Assembly (NCBI RefSeq): GCF_001695835.1
Contig: NZ_MBSO01000023.1
Coordinates: forward strand, 248,001 to 312,000
Source: Ensifer sp. LC11
GTDB taxonomy: Bacteria > Pseudomonadota > Alphaproteobacteria > Rhizobiales > Rhizobiaceae
Reading direction: 5' to 3'
DNA length: 64,000 nucleotides
Below the pieces are notes generated by a model that was not told the origin of the DNA, did no database searches, and saw nothing but the letters and a program-made list of their open reading frames with translations. The position numbers were made by a program, and so were the translations under genes. Within the stretch, counting starts at the first letter, position 1. Each line of letters starts with the position of its first letter. Of the stretch, positions 54,588 to 63,152 are shown piece after piece.

Positions 54588-56003
54588 ATGAAGTTCATTG
54601 AGCAGATTTACGTCGATGGCGCGTTCGTTACCCCTCATGGCAACGAACGCTTCGACCTTTTCAATCCCGCCACCGAGGAGAAGATTGGCGAGGCCCGTCT
54701 CGGGGATGGCGAAGACGCCGGCGCCGCGGTTGCCGCCGCCAAACGGGCCTTCCCGGCCATGCGGCGGACGACAGTGGCCGAACGGGTGTCGATGTTGTTG
54801 GCCCTGCGCGATGCGGTCGCCACCAGGGCCGATGCGCTTTGCGCCGCCATGGCCACCGAATACGGCGCGCCGCAATCCTTCCTGGCCTTCTCCGTGCCGC
54901 ATGCCTCGAAGGTGTTCGATGTGGCAGCCAAGACCGTGGCCGACTATGCCTTCAGGCGCCGGATCGGTAATGCCGATGTCGTCATGGAGCCGGTGGGCGT
55001 GGCGGCCGCCATCACGCCGTGGAACAGCAATATCGGCTTCATCTGCACCAAGCTTACCACCGCGGTGGCCGCCGGCACGACCATCGTGATCAAGCCATCG
55101 GAGTTGAGCGCCATCCAGACGCAGACGCTCGTGGAAGTGCTGCACGAGGCCGGTCTGCCACGCGGCGTACTCAACGTCGTCAACGGTTACGGCCATGTCG
55201 TCGGCGCCGATCTCAGCCGGCATCCGCACGTCGCCAAGGTCACCTTCACCGGCTCCACGACCACCGGGCGGACGATCCTGCGCACGGCCGCGGAGAGCTT
55301 CAAGCGAGTCACGCTCGAGCTCGGCGGCAAGGGAACGCAGATCCTTCTCGATGACGCCGACCTCGACCGTGCCATCCCGCACATTCTTGCCTCCGCCTTT
55401 CGCAACAGCGGGCAGGCCTGCATCGCCGGAACGCGGCTGCTGGTTCCCCAACAACGATACGAGGAGGTGAGCGCGCGTCTTGCGGACGCTGTTTCGGCAC
55501 TCAAGGTCGGCCCCTCCAGCGATCCGGCCTCCGACATCGGCCCGATGGTGAGCGCCAGGCAGTGGGAACGGGTACAGTCCTATATCCGCCTCGGGCAGCA
55601 AGAGGGTGCGACCCTGCTGGTTGGCGGCGAGGGCCGGCCACAAGGGTTGGACCGTGGCTGGTTCGTCCGCCCGACCGTTTTTGCGAACGTCACCAACGAC
55701 ATGCGGATTGCGCGCGAGGAGATCTTCGGCCCGGTGCTCAGCGTCCTTCGCTATCAGGACGAGGACGAGGCGATTGCCGTGGCCAACGACACGGACTACG
55801 GCCTTCAATCCTACGTGCTTGGCAGCGACATCGAACGCATGCGCGCTGTAGCCCTCCGGCTTGAGGCCGGGCGGGTGGTCATCAACGAAACCCCGGCCTA
55901 CCCCCAGACGCCGTTCGGTGGCTTCAAACATTCCGGAATCGGGCGCGAGTTCGGACCATTCGGTCTTGAAGCCTTCCTCGAGCCGAAGGCGATCATCGGC
56001 TAG
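54588..56003 (+). CDS. NAD(P)-dependent aldehyde dehydrogenase
   Basis: The protein is 471 residues from the ATG at 54588 with AGGAAG upstream. The ALDH signature is complete: Asn in ITPWNSNIGF, Glu in LELGGKGTQ, nucleophile Cys in NSGQACIAGTR and EEIFGPVLSV near the end. It oxidises an aldehyde to an acid in the cytoplasm. The substrate cannot be read from sequence. It is divergent from the frameshifted LysR gene and followed by a clear terminator. Confidence 0.88.
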   Translation: MKFIEQIYVDGAFVTPHGNERFDLFNPATEEKIGEARLGDGEDAGAAVAAAKRAFPAMRRTTVAERVSMLLALRDAVATRADALCAAMATEYGAPQSFLAFSVPHASKVFDVAAKTVADYAFRRRIGNADVVMEPVGVAAAITPWNSNIGFICTKLTTAVAAGTTIVIKPSELSAIQTQTLVEVLHEAGLPRGVLNVVNGYGHVVGADLSRHPHVAKVTFTGSTTTGRTILRTAAESFKRVTLELGGKGTQILLDDADLDRAIPHILASAFRNSGQACIAGTRLLVPQQRYEEVSARLADAVSALKVGPSSDPASDIGPMVSARQWERVQSYIRLGQQEGATLLVGGEGRPQGLDRGWFVRPTVFANVTNDMRIAREEIFGPVLSVLRYQDEDEAIAVANDTDYGLQSYVLGSDIERMRAVALRLEAGRVVINETPAYPQTPFGGFKHSGIGREFGPFGLEAFLEPKAIIG

Positions 56004-56025
56004 CCGCCAGCCGACCAAACATACG

Positions 56026-56060
56026 AACGCGGCGGCCCCGTTTGAAGGCCGCCGCGTTTT
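56026..56060. terminator. Terminator between the aldehyde dehydrogenase and TerC genes
   Basis: AACGCGGCGGCC and GGCCGCCGCGTT (56026-56037 and 56047-56058) pair perfectly over 12 bases with a nine-base loop and end in T. It lies between convergent genes and may serve both. Confidence 0.75.
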
Positions 56061-56082
56061 AGATCTTGGCCCCGTGAGGGTG

Positions 56083-57066
56083 TTATGCGGGCTGCTGCTC
56101 CTCCCTCGTCTTCACCAGGCTCCAGACGACGCCGGAAGCGATGATCGCGAAGGTCACGCCGAGCGAGAGAGCCGCCGGGAACTTCTCAAGCCCCAGAAGG
56201 TCGGCAACGAAGATCTTCGAGCCGATGAAGGTCAGGACGACGGCAAGCGCCGGCTTAAGGTAACGGAAGCGGTGGATCATCGCAGCAAGAGCGAAATAGA
56301 GGGCGCGCAGGCCGAGGATTGCGAAGATGTTCGACGTGTAGACGATGAACGGGTCGGTGGTGATGGCGAAGATCGCCGGAACCGAATCGACGGCGAAGAT
56401 CACGTCAGCGACCTCGACCATGACCAGCGCCATGAACAGGGGCGTGATGAACCAGGTCATCTTGCCGGTCTTCGGGTTTACGAGCTTCACGAAAAAGCGT
56501 TCGCCATGGTGCTCTTCGGTGACGTTGAAGCGGCTGCGCATGAAGCGGACGAGAGCGTTGTTCGAAACATCCGGTTCCGATTCCTTCATGACCAGCATCT
56601 TGATCCCGGTGAAGATGAGGAACGCTGCAAAGATGTAGAGAATCCAGGCGAACTCAGCGACCAGCGTCGCGCCGACGCCGATCATGATCGCGCGCAGCAC
56701 GATGACGCCAAGAATGCCCCAGAACAGGACGCGGTGCTGATAGAGCCGCGGAACGGCGAAGAAGGAGAAGATGAGCGCGATGACGAAGACGTTGTCGAGG
56801 GCAAGCGTCTTTTCGACGACGAAGCCGGTCATGTAGGCAAGGCCGGATTCGGAGCCGAGATACCACCAGACGAAGCCGCCGAACGTCAGGCCGAGCGCGA
56901 TATAGAAGGCGGAAAGCTTGACGCTTTCGGCAACGCCGATCTCCTTGTTCTCCTTGTGGAGAATGCCAAGGTCGAACGACAGGATAGCGATGACGAGAGC
57001 GAAAAAGCTCGCCCACATCCAGAGCGGCGTTCCCAGCCACACTACAGACATGAAGGAAAAGTCCAC
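56083..57066 (-). CDS. TerC-family membrane protein
   Basis: The protein is 327 residues from a GTG at 57066 with GGGGA seven bases upstream; the ATG at 57051 is an alternative. About eight membrane helices are evident, with the family's acidic motifs SFDLGIL, EKTLALDNVFVIALIF and VEVADVIFAVDSVPAIFAI. TerC/Alx proteins affect metal, often manganese, and tellurite resistance. A stem-loop lies in its leader. In other bacteria such genes may carry a yybP-ykoY manganese riboswitch, but that motif is not evident here. Confidence 0.87.
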   Translation of the reverse strand: MDFSFMSVVWLGTPLWMWASFFALVIAILSFDLGILHKENKEIGVAESVKLSAFYIALGLTFGGFVWWYLGSESGLAYMTGFVVEKTLALDNVFVIALIFSFFAVPRLYQHRVLFWGILGVIVLRAIMIGVGATLVAEFAWILYIFAAFLIFTGIKMLVMKESEPDVSNNALVRFMRSRFNVTEEHHGERFFVKLVNPKTGKMTWFITPLFMALVMVEVADVIFAVDSVPAIFAITTDPFIVYTSNIFAILGLRALYFALAAMIHRFRYLKPALAVVLTFIGSKIFVADLLGLEKFPAALSLGVTFAIIASGVVWSLVKTREEQQPA

Positions 57067-57089
57067 AGACGGGTCCCCAATCGGCACAT

Positions 57090-57113
57090 GATGTCGGAAT
57101 AAGGTCCGACATC
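57090..57113 (-). promoter_or_regulatory. Stem-loop in the terC leader
   Basis: GATGTCGGA and TCCGACATC (57090-57098 and 57105-57113) pair perfectly over nine bases with a six-base loop, ending about 25 bases upstream of the GTG start. It could influence translation. No known riboswitch class was recognised around it. Confidence 0.35.
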
Positions 57114-57270
57114 GCAAGAGTGCCGAAGCTCTCGCCAGAGGGGCCCGGACCAGCGGGTTAGGCGGCAGATAGGCGCTCAACTTTCGCGGTTCAAGGGAGA
57201 CATTACGATTTTTTCGTGTAAGCAACCGGAGCGGTCTATGGCCGGTCACGCGGAACCTTCGGGAGACAAA

Positions 57271-57600
57271 ATGATATCAAAGCTCTTCGTTCTGGCGGCG
57301 GCGACTGCATTCGCTGCAAGCGCGCCCGCGCTCGCCAATCCGGCTACGAGCGTCAAAGCCGCCCGCACACTTTGTCGCCAGGTGACGAGCTTCGACCCGC
57401 AACGCGCCGCCTGCAAGGTTGTGGCGGCAAAGCAGACCGTCGTCATCGAATGGGACAGCAACCATGAGGATAACCGCGTCGGCTGCGCCGGCTTCGGGCG
57501 TCGAATGCGCTTCCAGGGTCTCGAATTCGATCGCGGCTGGACCCTCGTGCTGAGGAACACGGTTATCGAAACCGACAAGGTCGCCTCCTGCAAGCTTTAA
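57271..57600 (+). CDS. Small secreted protein of unknown function
   Basis: The protein is 109 residues from the ATG at 57271 with GGGAG five bases upstream. The first 22 residues form a signal peptide (MISKLFVLAAATAFAASAPALA). The mature part of about 87 residues has four cysteines, able to form two disulfides, and ends RNTVIETDKVASCKL. No family is recognised. It stands alone between divergent terC and a GNAT gene on the same strand. Confidence 0.65.
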   Translation: MISKLFVLAAATAFAASAPALANPATSVKAARTLCRQVTSFDPQRAACKVVAAKQTVVIEWDSNHEDNRVGCAGFGRRMRFQGLEFDRGWTLVLRNTVIETDKVASCKL

Positions 57601-57687
57601 GGTCAGATCGTGACGGTGGATCGCGCCGCATGATTTGGCCCGCGTCGCGATACTGATAGGTTTGGGTCGACTTGGAGGATCGCGGTC

Positions 57688-58107
57688 ATGGACACGGGAA
57701 ATATCGGGGATGCTGCAGGCCTCGAGTGGCGCGGAGCCTTCGAAAACCGGGAGCTGAACGCCCTGCACGCCGAATGCTTCGAGCATGCATTGACAGACGA
57801 CGACTGGTGGAACCAGGTCAACCGCTTCAGCCTGGGCTGGGTCTGCATGCGGACTTCAGGCGTGCTCACAGGCTTCGTCAATGTCGCATGGGACGGAGGC
57901 GTTCACGCCTTCCTGCTCGACACGATGGTCGCCTCGCCCCAGAGACGGATGGGCCACGCCGCGCGGCTGGTCGAAGAAGCGGTGATGCACGCCAAGGCGG
58001 CGGGGTGCGAATGGCTGCATGTGGATTTCGACCCGCATCTTCGCGATTTCTACTTCGGTCGATGCGGTTTCGTCGCGACAGATGCCGGCCTCATCCGCCT
58101 TCGATAA
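57688..58107 (+). CDS. GNAT-family N-acetyltransferase
   Basis: The protein is 139 residues, a single GNAT domain with the acetyl-CoA motif VASPQRRMGHAARLVEEAV (Q/R-x-x-G-x-A type) and a final DFYFGRCGFVATDAGL strand. It transfers an acetyl group to an amine of unknown identity. Context gives no clue. It is transcribed in the same direction as the neighbouring secreted protein, 87 bases away. Confidence 0.8.
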   Translation: MDTGNIGDAAGLEWRGAFENRELNALHAECFEHALTDDDWWNQVNRFSLGWVCMRTSGVLTGFVNVAWDGGVHAFLLDTMVASPQRRMGHAARLVEEAVMHAKAAGCEWLHVDFDPHLRDFYFGRCGFVATDAGLIRLR

Positions 58108-58237
58108 AAAAATCCTCCAGCGCCTTTCCATTGAGCATGGTCACCCTCGCCGGCCGGGTGATGTGGTGGCTTGATGAACTTCCTATATAAGGCAAACCGA
58201 CCGATCGACGTTTTCCGCCAAGACAAGGACAGATTTG

Positions 58238-59152
58238 ATGACCGAAAAATCCCCCGCTGACAATTTTCCTGCCGGCTACGAAGTTCCCAAGGTCTGGACC
58301 TGGGACAAGGGCAACGGCGGCGCCTTTGCCAGCATCAACCGTCCGATCGCCGGGCTGACGCACGACAAGGACCTGCCGGTCGGCAAGCACCCGCTGCAGC
58401 TCTACTCGCTGGCGACGCCGAACGGCGTGAAGGTCACGATCCTGCTGGAAGAGCTTTTGGCTGCCGGCCATTCGGGCGCCGAATATGACGCCTGGCCGAT
58501 CCGCATCGGGGACGGCGACCAGTTTGGTTCCGGCTTTGTCGACGTCAACCCGAACTCCAAGATCCCGGCGCTGATGGACCATGCGCCCAAGGGCGGCGGC
58601 GCGCCGGTCCGTGTCTTCGAATCAGCCTCCATCCTGCTTTACCTTGCTGAAAGGTTCGGTGCCTTCCTGCCGAGCGAGCTTCGCGCCCGCACCGAAACCT
58701 TCAACTGGCTGTTCTGGCAGATGGGCTCCGCCCCCTTCCTCGGCGGCGGTTTCGGTCATTTCTACGCCTATGCGCCGATGAAGATCAAATACGCCATCGA
58801 CCGCTACGCCATGGAGGTGAAGCGCCAACTCGACGTGCTCGATCGCCATCTCGCCAACAACCGGTTCCTCGCCGGCCAAGAATACACCATCGCCGACATG
58901 GCCACCTGGCCCTGGTATGGCAATCTTGCGCTCGGTCAGACCTACGGCGACGCCGGCGCATTCCTTGAGGTGCAAAGCTACGAGCACGTCCAGCGCTGGA
59001 CGGCCGAGATCGCCGCACGGCCTGCCGTCAAGCGCGGCCGTATGGTCAATCGCCTGAGCGGCGATCCGGCCGAGCAATTGCATGAGCGACACGACGCCTC
59101 CGACTTCGATACGAAGACTGAGGACAAGATCGTCGAGAAGCAGACCGCGTAA
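58238..59152 (+). CDS. yghU: Glutathione-dependent disulfide-bond oxidoreductase, YghU-like
   Basis: The protein is 304 residues from an ATG at 58238. It has a long N-terminal extension, the glutathione-site loop YSLATPNGVKVTILLEEL and the C-terminal helical domain of the nu-class GSTs. YghU binds two glutathione molecules and reduces disulfides. Its length fits that group. The next gene starts ten bases later, and a strong terminator follows that, so the two form a short operon. Confidence 0.85.
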   Translation: MTEKSPADNFPAGYEVPKVWTWDKGNGGAFASINRPIAGLTHDKDLPVGKHPLQLYSLATPNGVKVTILLEELLAAGHSGAEYDAWPIRIGDGDQFGSGFVDVNPNSKIPALMDHAPKGGGAPVRVFESASILLYLAERFGAFLPSELRARTETFNWLFWQMGSAPFLGGGFGHFYAYAPMKIKYAIDRYAMEVKRQLDVLDRHLANNRFLAGQEYTIADMATWPWYGNLALGQTYGDAGAFLEVQSYEHVQRWTAEIAARPAVKRGRMVNRLSGDPAEQLHERHDASDFDTKTEDKIVEKQTA

Positions 59153-59162
59153 GGAGAACAGA

Positions 59163-59540
59163 ATGGCCAAGCTGGCTGATATGACGAAACACCGGGGTTT
59201 TCCCTACGCCATGCCGGGCACGGGCATCCAGTTCGTCATCCGTCGGGCCAATCCCAAGGGGGCAACCCCGATCAAGGCCTTGCCCCGCCATGCCCGGCCG
59301 GGCTCTGGGGCGCACCGCATCGATGCGGCCTTCCTCCATGCCCTCTGGCATCATTTCGGCGCGGAACCATTCGAGCGCGGCAATCTCGATGCCGCCCGGC
59401 TGAACCTCCTGTTCGGACGCGAGGTGCTGCCGGTCGACAAGGATTTCGATCCCGTGTCCTATGAAGCGTTGCTCATCATCAACGAGAAGGTTGCCCGCCA
59501 AAGCTTCCCGGAATCGTTCGTGGACGTTTTCGAGGTCTGA
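59163..59540 (+). CDS. Hypothetical protein cotranscribed with yghU
   Basis: The protein is 125 residues from the ATG at 59163, preceded by an AAGGAG site. It is basic and contains no signal peptide or membrane helix. The sequence (GTGIQFVIRRANPKGATPIKALPRHARPG) resembles no family I can name. Its start ten bases after yghU and the intrinsic terminator immediately downstream support it as a real gene of the same transcript. Confidence 0.6.
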   Translation: MAKLADMTKHRGFPYAMPGTGIQFVIRRANPKGATPIKALPRHARPGSGAHRIDAAFLHALWHHFGAEPFERGNLDAARLNLLFGREVLPVDKDFDPVSYEALLIINEKVARQSFPESFVDVFEV

Positions 59541-59572
59541 TGTCGGCGGCGGCCTGGCCGCTCCAACTATTT

Positions 59573-59611
59573 GAGGTGGCGCACCGCTCGCGGGTGCGCC
59601 ACCTCTTTTTT
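59573..59611 (+). terminator. Intrinsic terminator of the yghU operon
   Basis: GAGGTGGCGCACC and GGTGCGCCACCTC pair perfectly over 13 bases with a seven-base loop, followed at once by six T (59606-59611). This is a textbook form. Confidence 0.92.
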
Positions 59612-59617
59612 CGCAGG

Positions 59618-60355
59618 TCAAGCGTCGAGTGCGCCCGCCCTCTTCAGCACGTCGTTCAACGGGACGAGGCCCTTCATCGCGCCGCTGCCAACGGCCGGCA
59701 CACCGTCCTCGATCGCCAGCGCGAAGCGGAAGGCGGGATCGGCCTCGATGCGTTTGCGCAAAGCGCTGATGCGCGGATAGTTGCGCTCGTAGTCCTTGGG
59801 GTCGATCGCCTCATGGAAATCGACCCAGCGCGCCACACCAACGAAAACAGCATCGGCGAGGGTCGGCCGGTCACCCAGCAGATAGTCGCCTTCGCCCATC
59901 ATCGCCTCGAGCTGCTTGTGGCGCTTGGCGACGAACTCGCGGCCGAGAGCACGCAGCGTCTCGCGATACGCCTCGGTGGCATCTTCCGCCTCCAGCGCCA
60001 CCCACATCGAGAAGAAGGCGCCGGTGAAGCCGGTGTTAAGAAAGGCGATGATCTGGTGCATGCGGTCCGCCTCGAAGGTGCCCGGCGCGAAACTGATGCG
60101 GCGCTCGTGATCGCGCGCCTCCAGCCAGAGTGCGATCGCCATGGTCTCGGTCAGCACGTGGCCCTCGTCGGTCACAAGCGCGGGCGTTTCCACCCGGCCG
60201 TTAAACCGCTCATAGGCATCGGTGCGCATTTCGCCGAGCATGTCGACACGGGTGAGGCGATAGGGCTGGCCGAGCCATTCGAAGGCGGTGACCAAGCCTG
60301 CCGAACTGCCGAGCGGAAAGCCAGAGGTGAAGATCGGTTCAGAGATGTTGTGCAT
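59618..60355 (-). CDS. Glutathione S-transferase family protein
   Basis: The protein is 245 residues from the ATG at 60355 with GGAG seven bases upstream. The N-terminal thioredoxin-like domain includes the cis-proline region VETPALVTDEGHVLTETMAIALWLEAR, and the C-terminal helical domain ends near residue 220. It probably conjugates or isomerises a small electrophile. A perfect 7-6-7 operator-like repeat lies upstream at 60430. The frameshifted SDR gene precedes it on the same strand. Confidence 0.82.
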   Translation of the reverse strand: MHNISEPIFTSGFPLGSSAGLVTAFEWLGQPYRLTRVDMLGEMRTDAYERFNGRVETPALVTDEGHVLTETMAIALWLEARDHERRISFAPGTFEADRMHQIIAFLNTGFTGAFFSMWVALEAEDATEAYRETLRALGREFVAKRHKQLEAMMGEGDYLLGDRPTLADAVFVGVARWVDFHEAIDPKDYERNYPRISALRKRIEADPAFRFALAIEDGVPAVGSGAMKGLVPLNDVLKRAGALDA

Positions 60356-60429
60356 GTCGTTTCTCCATGTTGATGATCTGGATATATCGACGTGGACTTT
60401 GGCTCTGTAGTCCTTCAATCATGGAACAA

Positions 60430-60449
60430 TCGTCCACATACATGGACGA
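60430..60449. promoter_or_regulatory. Palindromic operator upstream of the GST gene
   Basis: TCGTCCA-cataca-TGGACGA is a perfect 7-6-7 inverted repeat, of the kind bound by TetR-family repressors, 75 bases before the GST start. No regulator gene lies next to it. Confidence 0.5.
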
Positions 60450-60492
60450 CCGTTCCTGCCAGAAAGAGCGGCGCCGCGGTTGGCGTACCAGA

Positions 60493-61264
60493 CTAGGATG
60501 CGGATCGGGTGGCGGCAGCGGGGAAGAGACCACCTTCATCCGCATCGACAGTGATCGATAAGGTCACATGCCGCGGACGCGTCAGCGCAAACAGCACCGC
60601 CTCGGCGATGTCCCGGTTGGTGGCCGCCTCTCCCTTGCGCCGCTCACTTGCGTCTTCCCACGCGGCTTCGAGCGGCGAGATGTCTTCAAGATACGGCGGG
60701 TGAACGACGATCGAACGAACCGGCGTGCCCGCCAGCTTCTGGCGCAGGCCATCCGCCAGGGCCGCATGCGCCCGCTTGGCGGCATAGAATGGCACGGACG
60801 CGGTCTGAAGTGCTGCGTTGGGCAGGCCGCTGATCGATCCGATCGTGACGATGTCCGGCCGAGGCGAATGGCTAAGCAGCGGCAACAGACCCTGTGTCAA
60901 CAGATACGTTCCGGTGATTGCCGCATTGACGACACCCAAGCACCTCGGCGCTCGAATGCCCCTCGTCGCTGTGTTCGAGCCACGTCGCGCCGTTGTTGAT
61001 GAGGATATCGACCCGTCCGCCCTGCGCCTTGATGGTGCCGATGGCGCCGGCAACGCTCGCTGCATCCGCAAGGTCGAGCACGACCGTTTGAACCCGACGG
61101 CCAAAATTGCTGGCAATGGCTGCCGCCACATCCTTGAGAGCGCTTTCGCTGCGGCCGCACAGGACAAGATCACACCCGGCCTCGGCCAGCGCATAGGCCA
61201 GTGCCGCGCCGAGGCCGCGACCGGCCCCGGTAATTGCTGCGACGGTTCCGTTCAACTGCTTCAT
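60493..61264 (-). pseudogene. Short-chain dehydrogenase with a single-base frameshift
   Basis: The ATG at 61264 follows an AGGGG site and opens an SDR reading MKQLNGTVAAITGAGRGLGA with the TGxxxGxG cofactor site and INNGATWLEH. Near 60944 the homology changes frame, from HSSAEVLG to VVNAAITGTYLLTQGL, and continues through SISG and FYAAKRAHAAL, the Ser and YxxxK active site, to the stop at 60493. The span is 772 bases, one more than a multiple of three, consistent with one inserted base in CTTGGG. Decay and sequencing error are both possible. Confidence 0.82.
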
Positions 61265-61496
61265 CTGCATCCCCTGAGATGTCGGGTGGCTCCCCCACCG
61301 CGAGTATAGGACCCGCACAGTTAGGTATCACGGGTAGAAATTCCAACATGGGAATCCCTCGCCAGGAGCAGGTGCGCCAAATGTGCCCCAACGGTGGGAT
61401 TGCCCTTTTCTTGGGTGGAGAAACGAAATCGTTGACCTATCTCGCAGGGTGGCGAAGGAAACGGGCCTTGGGGCTTCAAAGTGAAAGGAAAGCGTA

Positions 61497-61970
61497 ATGG
61501 CAAAGAACATGATCTGCCTCTGGTACGACAAGGACGCCGAAGCCGCCGCTCGCTTCTATGCCGAGGTCTTTCCCGACAGCAAAGTCAGTGCCGTGCACCG
61601 CGCGCCGAGCGACTATCCGTCCGGCAAGGAAGGCGACGTGCTGACCGTCGACTTCACCGTTGCCGGCATTCCTTGTCTCGGCCTCAACGGCGGCCCGATG
61701 TTCAAGCACAGCGAGGCCTTCTCGTTCCAGATCGCCACCGACGATCAGGAAGAGACCGACCGCTACTGGAATGCGATCGTCAACAATGGCGGCCAGGAGA
61801 GCGCCTGCGGCTGGTGCAAGGACAAGTGGGGCATTTCCTGGCAAATCACGCCACGTGTCCTGACTGAAGCCATGGCCGCCGGTGGAGCCGAGGCAAAGCG
61901 GGCCTTCGAGGCGATGATGACCATGGGCAAGATCGACGTCGCCGCGATCGAGGCAGCGCGACGCGGCTGA
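61497..61970 (+). CDS. VOC/PhnB-like (3-demethylubiquinone-9 3-methyltransferase-domain) protein
   Basis: The protein is 157 residues. It has the two-part VOC fold with LWYDKDAEAAARFYAEVFPDSKV and NNGGQESACGWCKDKWGISWQITPR, matching the PhnB group. Despite the Pfam name these are not methyltransferases as far as known; they may bind a small molecule or metal. The ribosome site AAAGGAAAG precedes the ATG. It stands alone in its orientation. Confidence 0.82.
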   Translation: MAKNMICLWYDKDAEAAARFYAEVFPDSKVSAVHRAPSDYPSGKEGDVLTVDFTVAGIPCLGLNGGPMFKHSEAFSFQIATDDQEETDRYWNAIVNNGGQESACGWCKDKWGISWQITPRVLTEAMAAGGAEAKRAFEAMMTMGKIDVAAIEAARRG

Positions 61971-62335
61971 GCGCGTCCTGTTCGAATAGAGGCGAGAGCA
62001 TGGGCATTCGCACGCAGCAAAGCGCAAAGCCGGAACTTTTCTGAGCGAGACGCCTTACCCCTTGGAGTGCGAGCCGTGCCAACCGGACACGGCAGGGATG
62101 GCGAACATGGCGGTTTTTCCGGTTTCTCGCCATGGCCAACGAAACGGCAGTCGAGCGTCTTACCTGTCCGGCTCGTCTCACAGATCGGGAACATGGAGCA
62201 GCCGGCGATGGATCGCCGGCAACCTTCCCATTCGGACACGCCGACGCCTTGTCACGGAACGCCCGAAGAACAGAGGGCGCAATTCGCCTTGTGACAAGTC
62301 GCCTTGTGACTGGCAATCGGCGGCGCCGGAAAACA
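61971..62335. other. Intergenic region with a short direct repeat and a stem-loop
   Basis: These 365 bases separate two convergent genes. They hold a perfect stem-loop with eight-base arms (62201-62220) and a 12-base direct repeat TCGCCTTGTGAC occurring twice with a 15-base period (62284-62310). Neither has a clear function, and no gene is supported. Confidence 0.4.
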
Positions 62336-63031
62336 TCAGGCCGCGAGGACGTCGCGGAGCGCCTCGCCGACACCGGTGGCCGACTGGGGATTCTGACCGG
62401 TGATCAAGCGGCCATCGACAACCACCTTTGATGTCCAGTCGGGCGCCGGATGATGCGTCGCGCCGCGCTCTGCAAGCGTGCTCGCCAACAGGAACGGCAC
62501 TGTCTTGTCGAGCCCGACGGCGCGCTCCTCGGAATCGGTGAAGGCGCTGACATTGCGACCGGATACGAGATAAGCGCCATCGGAGAGCTTGACGTTCACC
62601 AATGCCGCCGGGCCGTGGCAGACGGCGGCGACGGCACCGCCCGCCTCGAAGATCGAACGGGTCACGCGGTCAACTGCCCTGTCTTGCGGCAGATCCCACA
62701 TCGCGCCGTGACCGCCGGCAAAGAAGACGGCCGCGTAGCGGGAGGGATCGACATCATCGAGCTTGGCCGTCGTGCGAATTGCGGCGCGGAACGCTTCGTC
62801 GTTCCAATAGCGGGCGTTGGTCAGGTCCTCCAAGTCAAGCCCGTCGACCGGCGGCTCCCCGCCCTTGATCGAGGCGAATTCCACGGTGATACCGGCCGCT
62901 TCGAGCACCGCCAGCGGATGGGTGACCTCGCCAAGATAGAAGCCCGTCGGCTGGCCGCCGTCTCCCTTGGTGCCGTGGCTGGTGAGCACGAAGAGCACAG
63001 GCTTTTGCTGATTGGCTGTTGTGTTCGGCAT
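62336..63031 (-). CDS. DJ-1/PfpI-family protein (type 1 glutamine amidotransferase fold)
   Basis: The protein is 231 residues from the ATG at 63031 with AGGAG upstream; the ATG at 63034 is equivalent. The nucleophile Cys lies in AVCHGPAAL, preceded by FFAGGHGAMWDLP, the arrangement of the Hsp31/YhbO-like DJ-1 subgroup, which handles glyoxal-type damage or acts as a chaperone-like hydrolase. It diverges from the LysR gene at 63153, a likely regulator. Confidence 0.87.
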   Translation of the reverse strand: MPNTTANQQKPVLFVLTSHGTKGDGGQPTGFYLGEVTHPLAVLEAAGITVEFASIKGGEPPVDGLDLEDLTNARYWNDEAFRAAIRTTAKLDDVDPSRYAAVFFAGGHGAMWDLPQDRAVDRVTRSIFEAGGAVAAVCHGPAALVNVKLSDGAYLVSGRNVSAFTDSEERAVGLDKTVPFLLASTLAERGATHHPAPDWTSKVVVDGRLITGQNPQSATGVGEALRDVLAA

Positions 63032-63152
63032 CATTTTCTCCTGTTTGAAGTGGCCTGACATTGCGGCCGTCGAATGATGCTGCTTATCTATTGCTTCGAT
63101 TAGCGGCGATAAATTCGCCTGCAAGGAAATGATTTGGTCCTGAAAGGCAAAG

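Noticed and set aside
57067-57270. yybP-ykoY manganese riboswitch before terC
   Set aside because: The conserved loop sequences of that class could not be found in the leader; only a simple stem-loop is seen.
62284-62310. Direct repeat TCGCCTTGTGAC x2 as a start of a repeat array
   Set aside because: Only two copies with a three-base gap exist; there is no spacer pattern as in CRISPR and no further unit.
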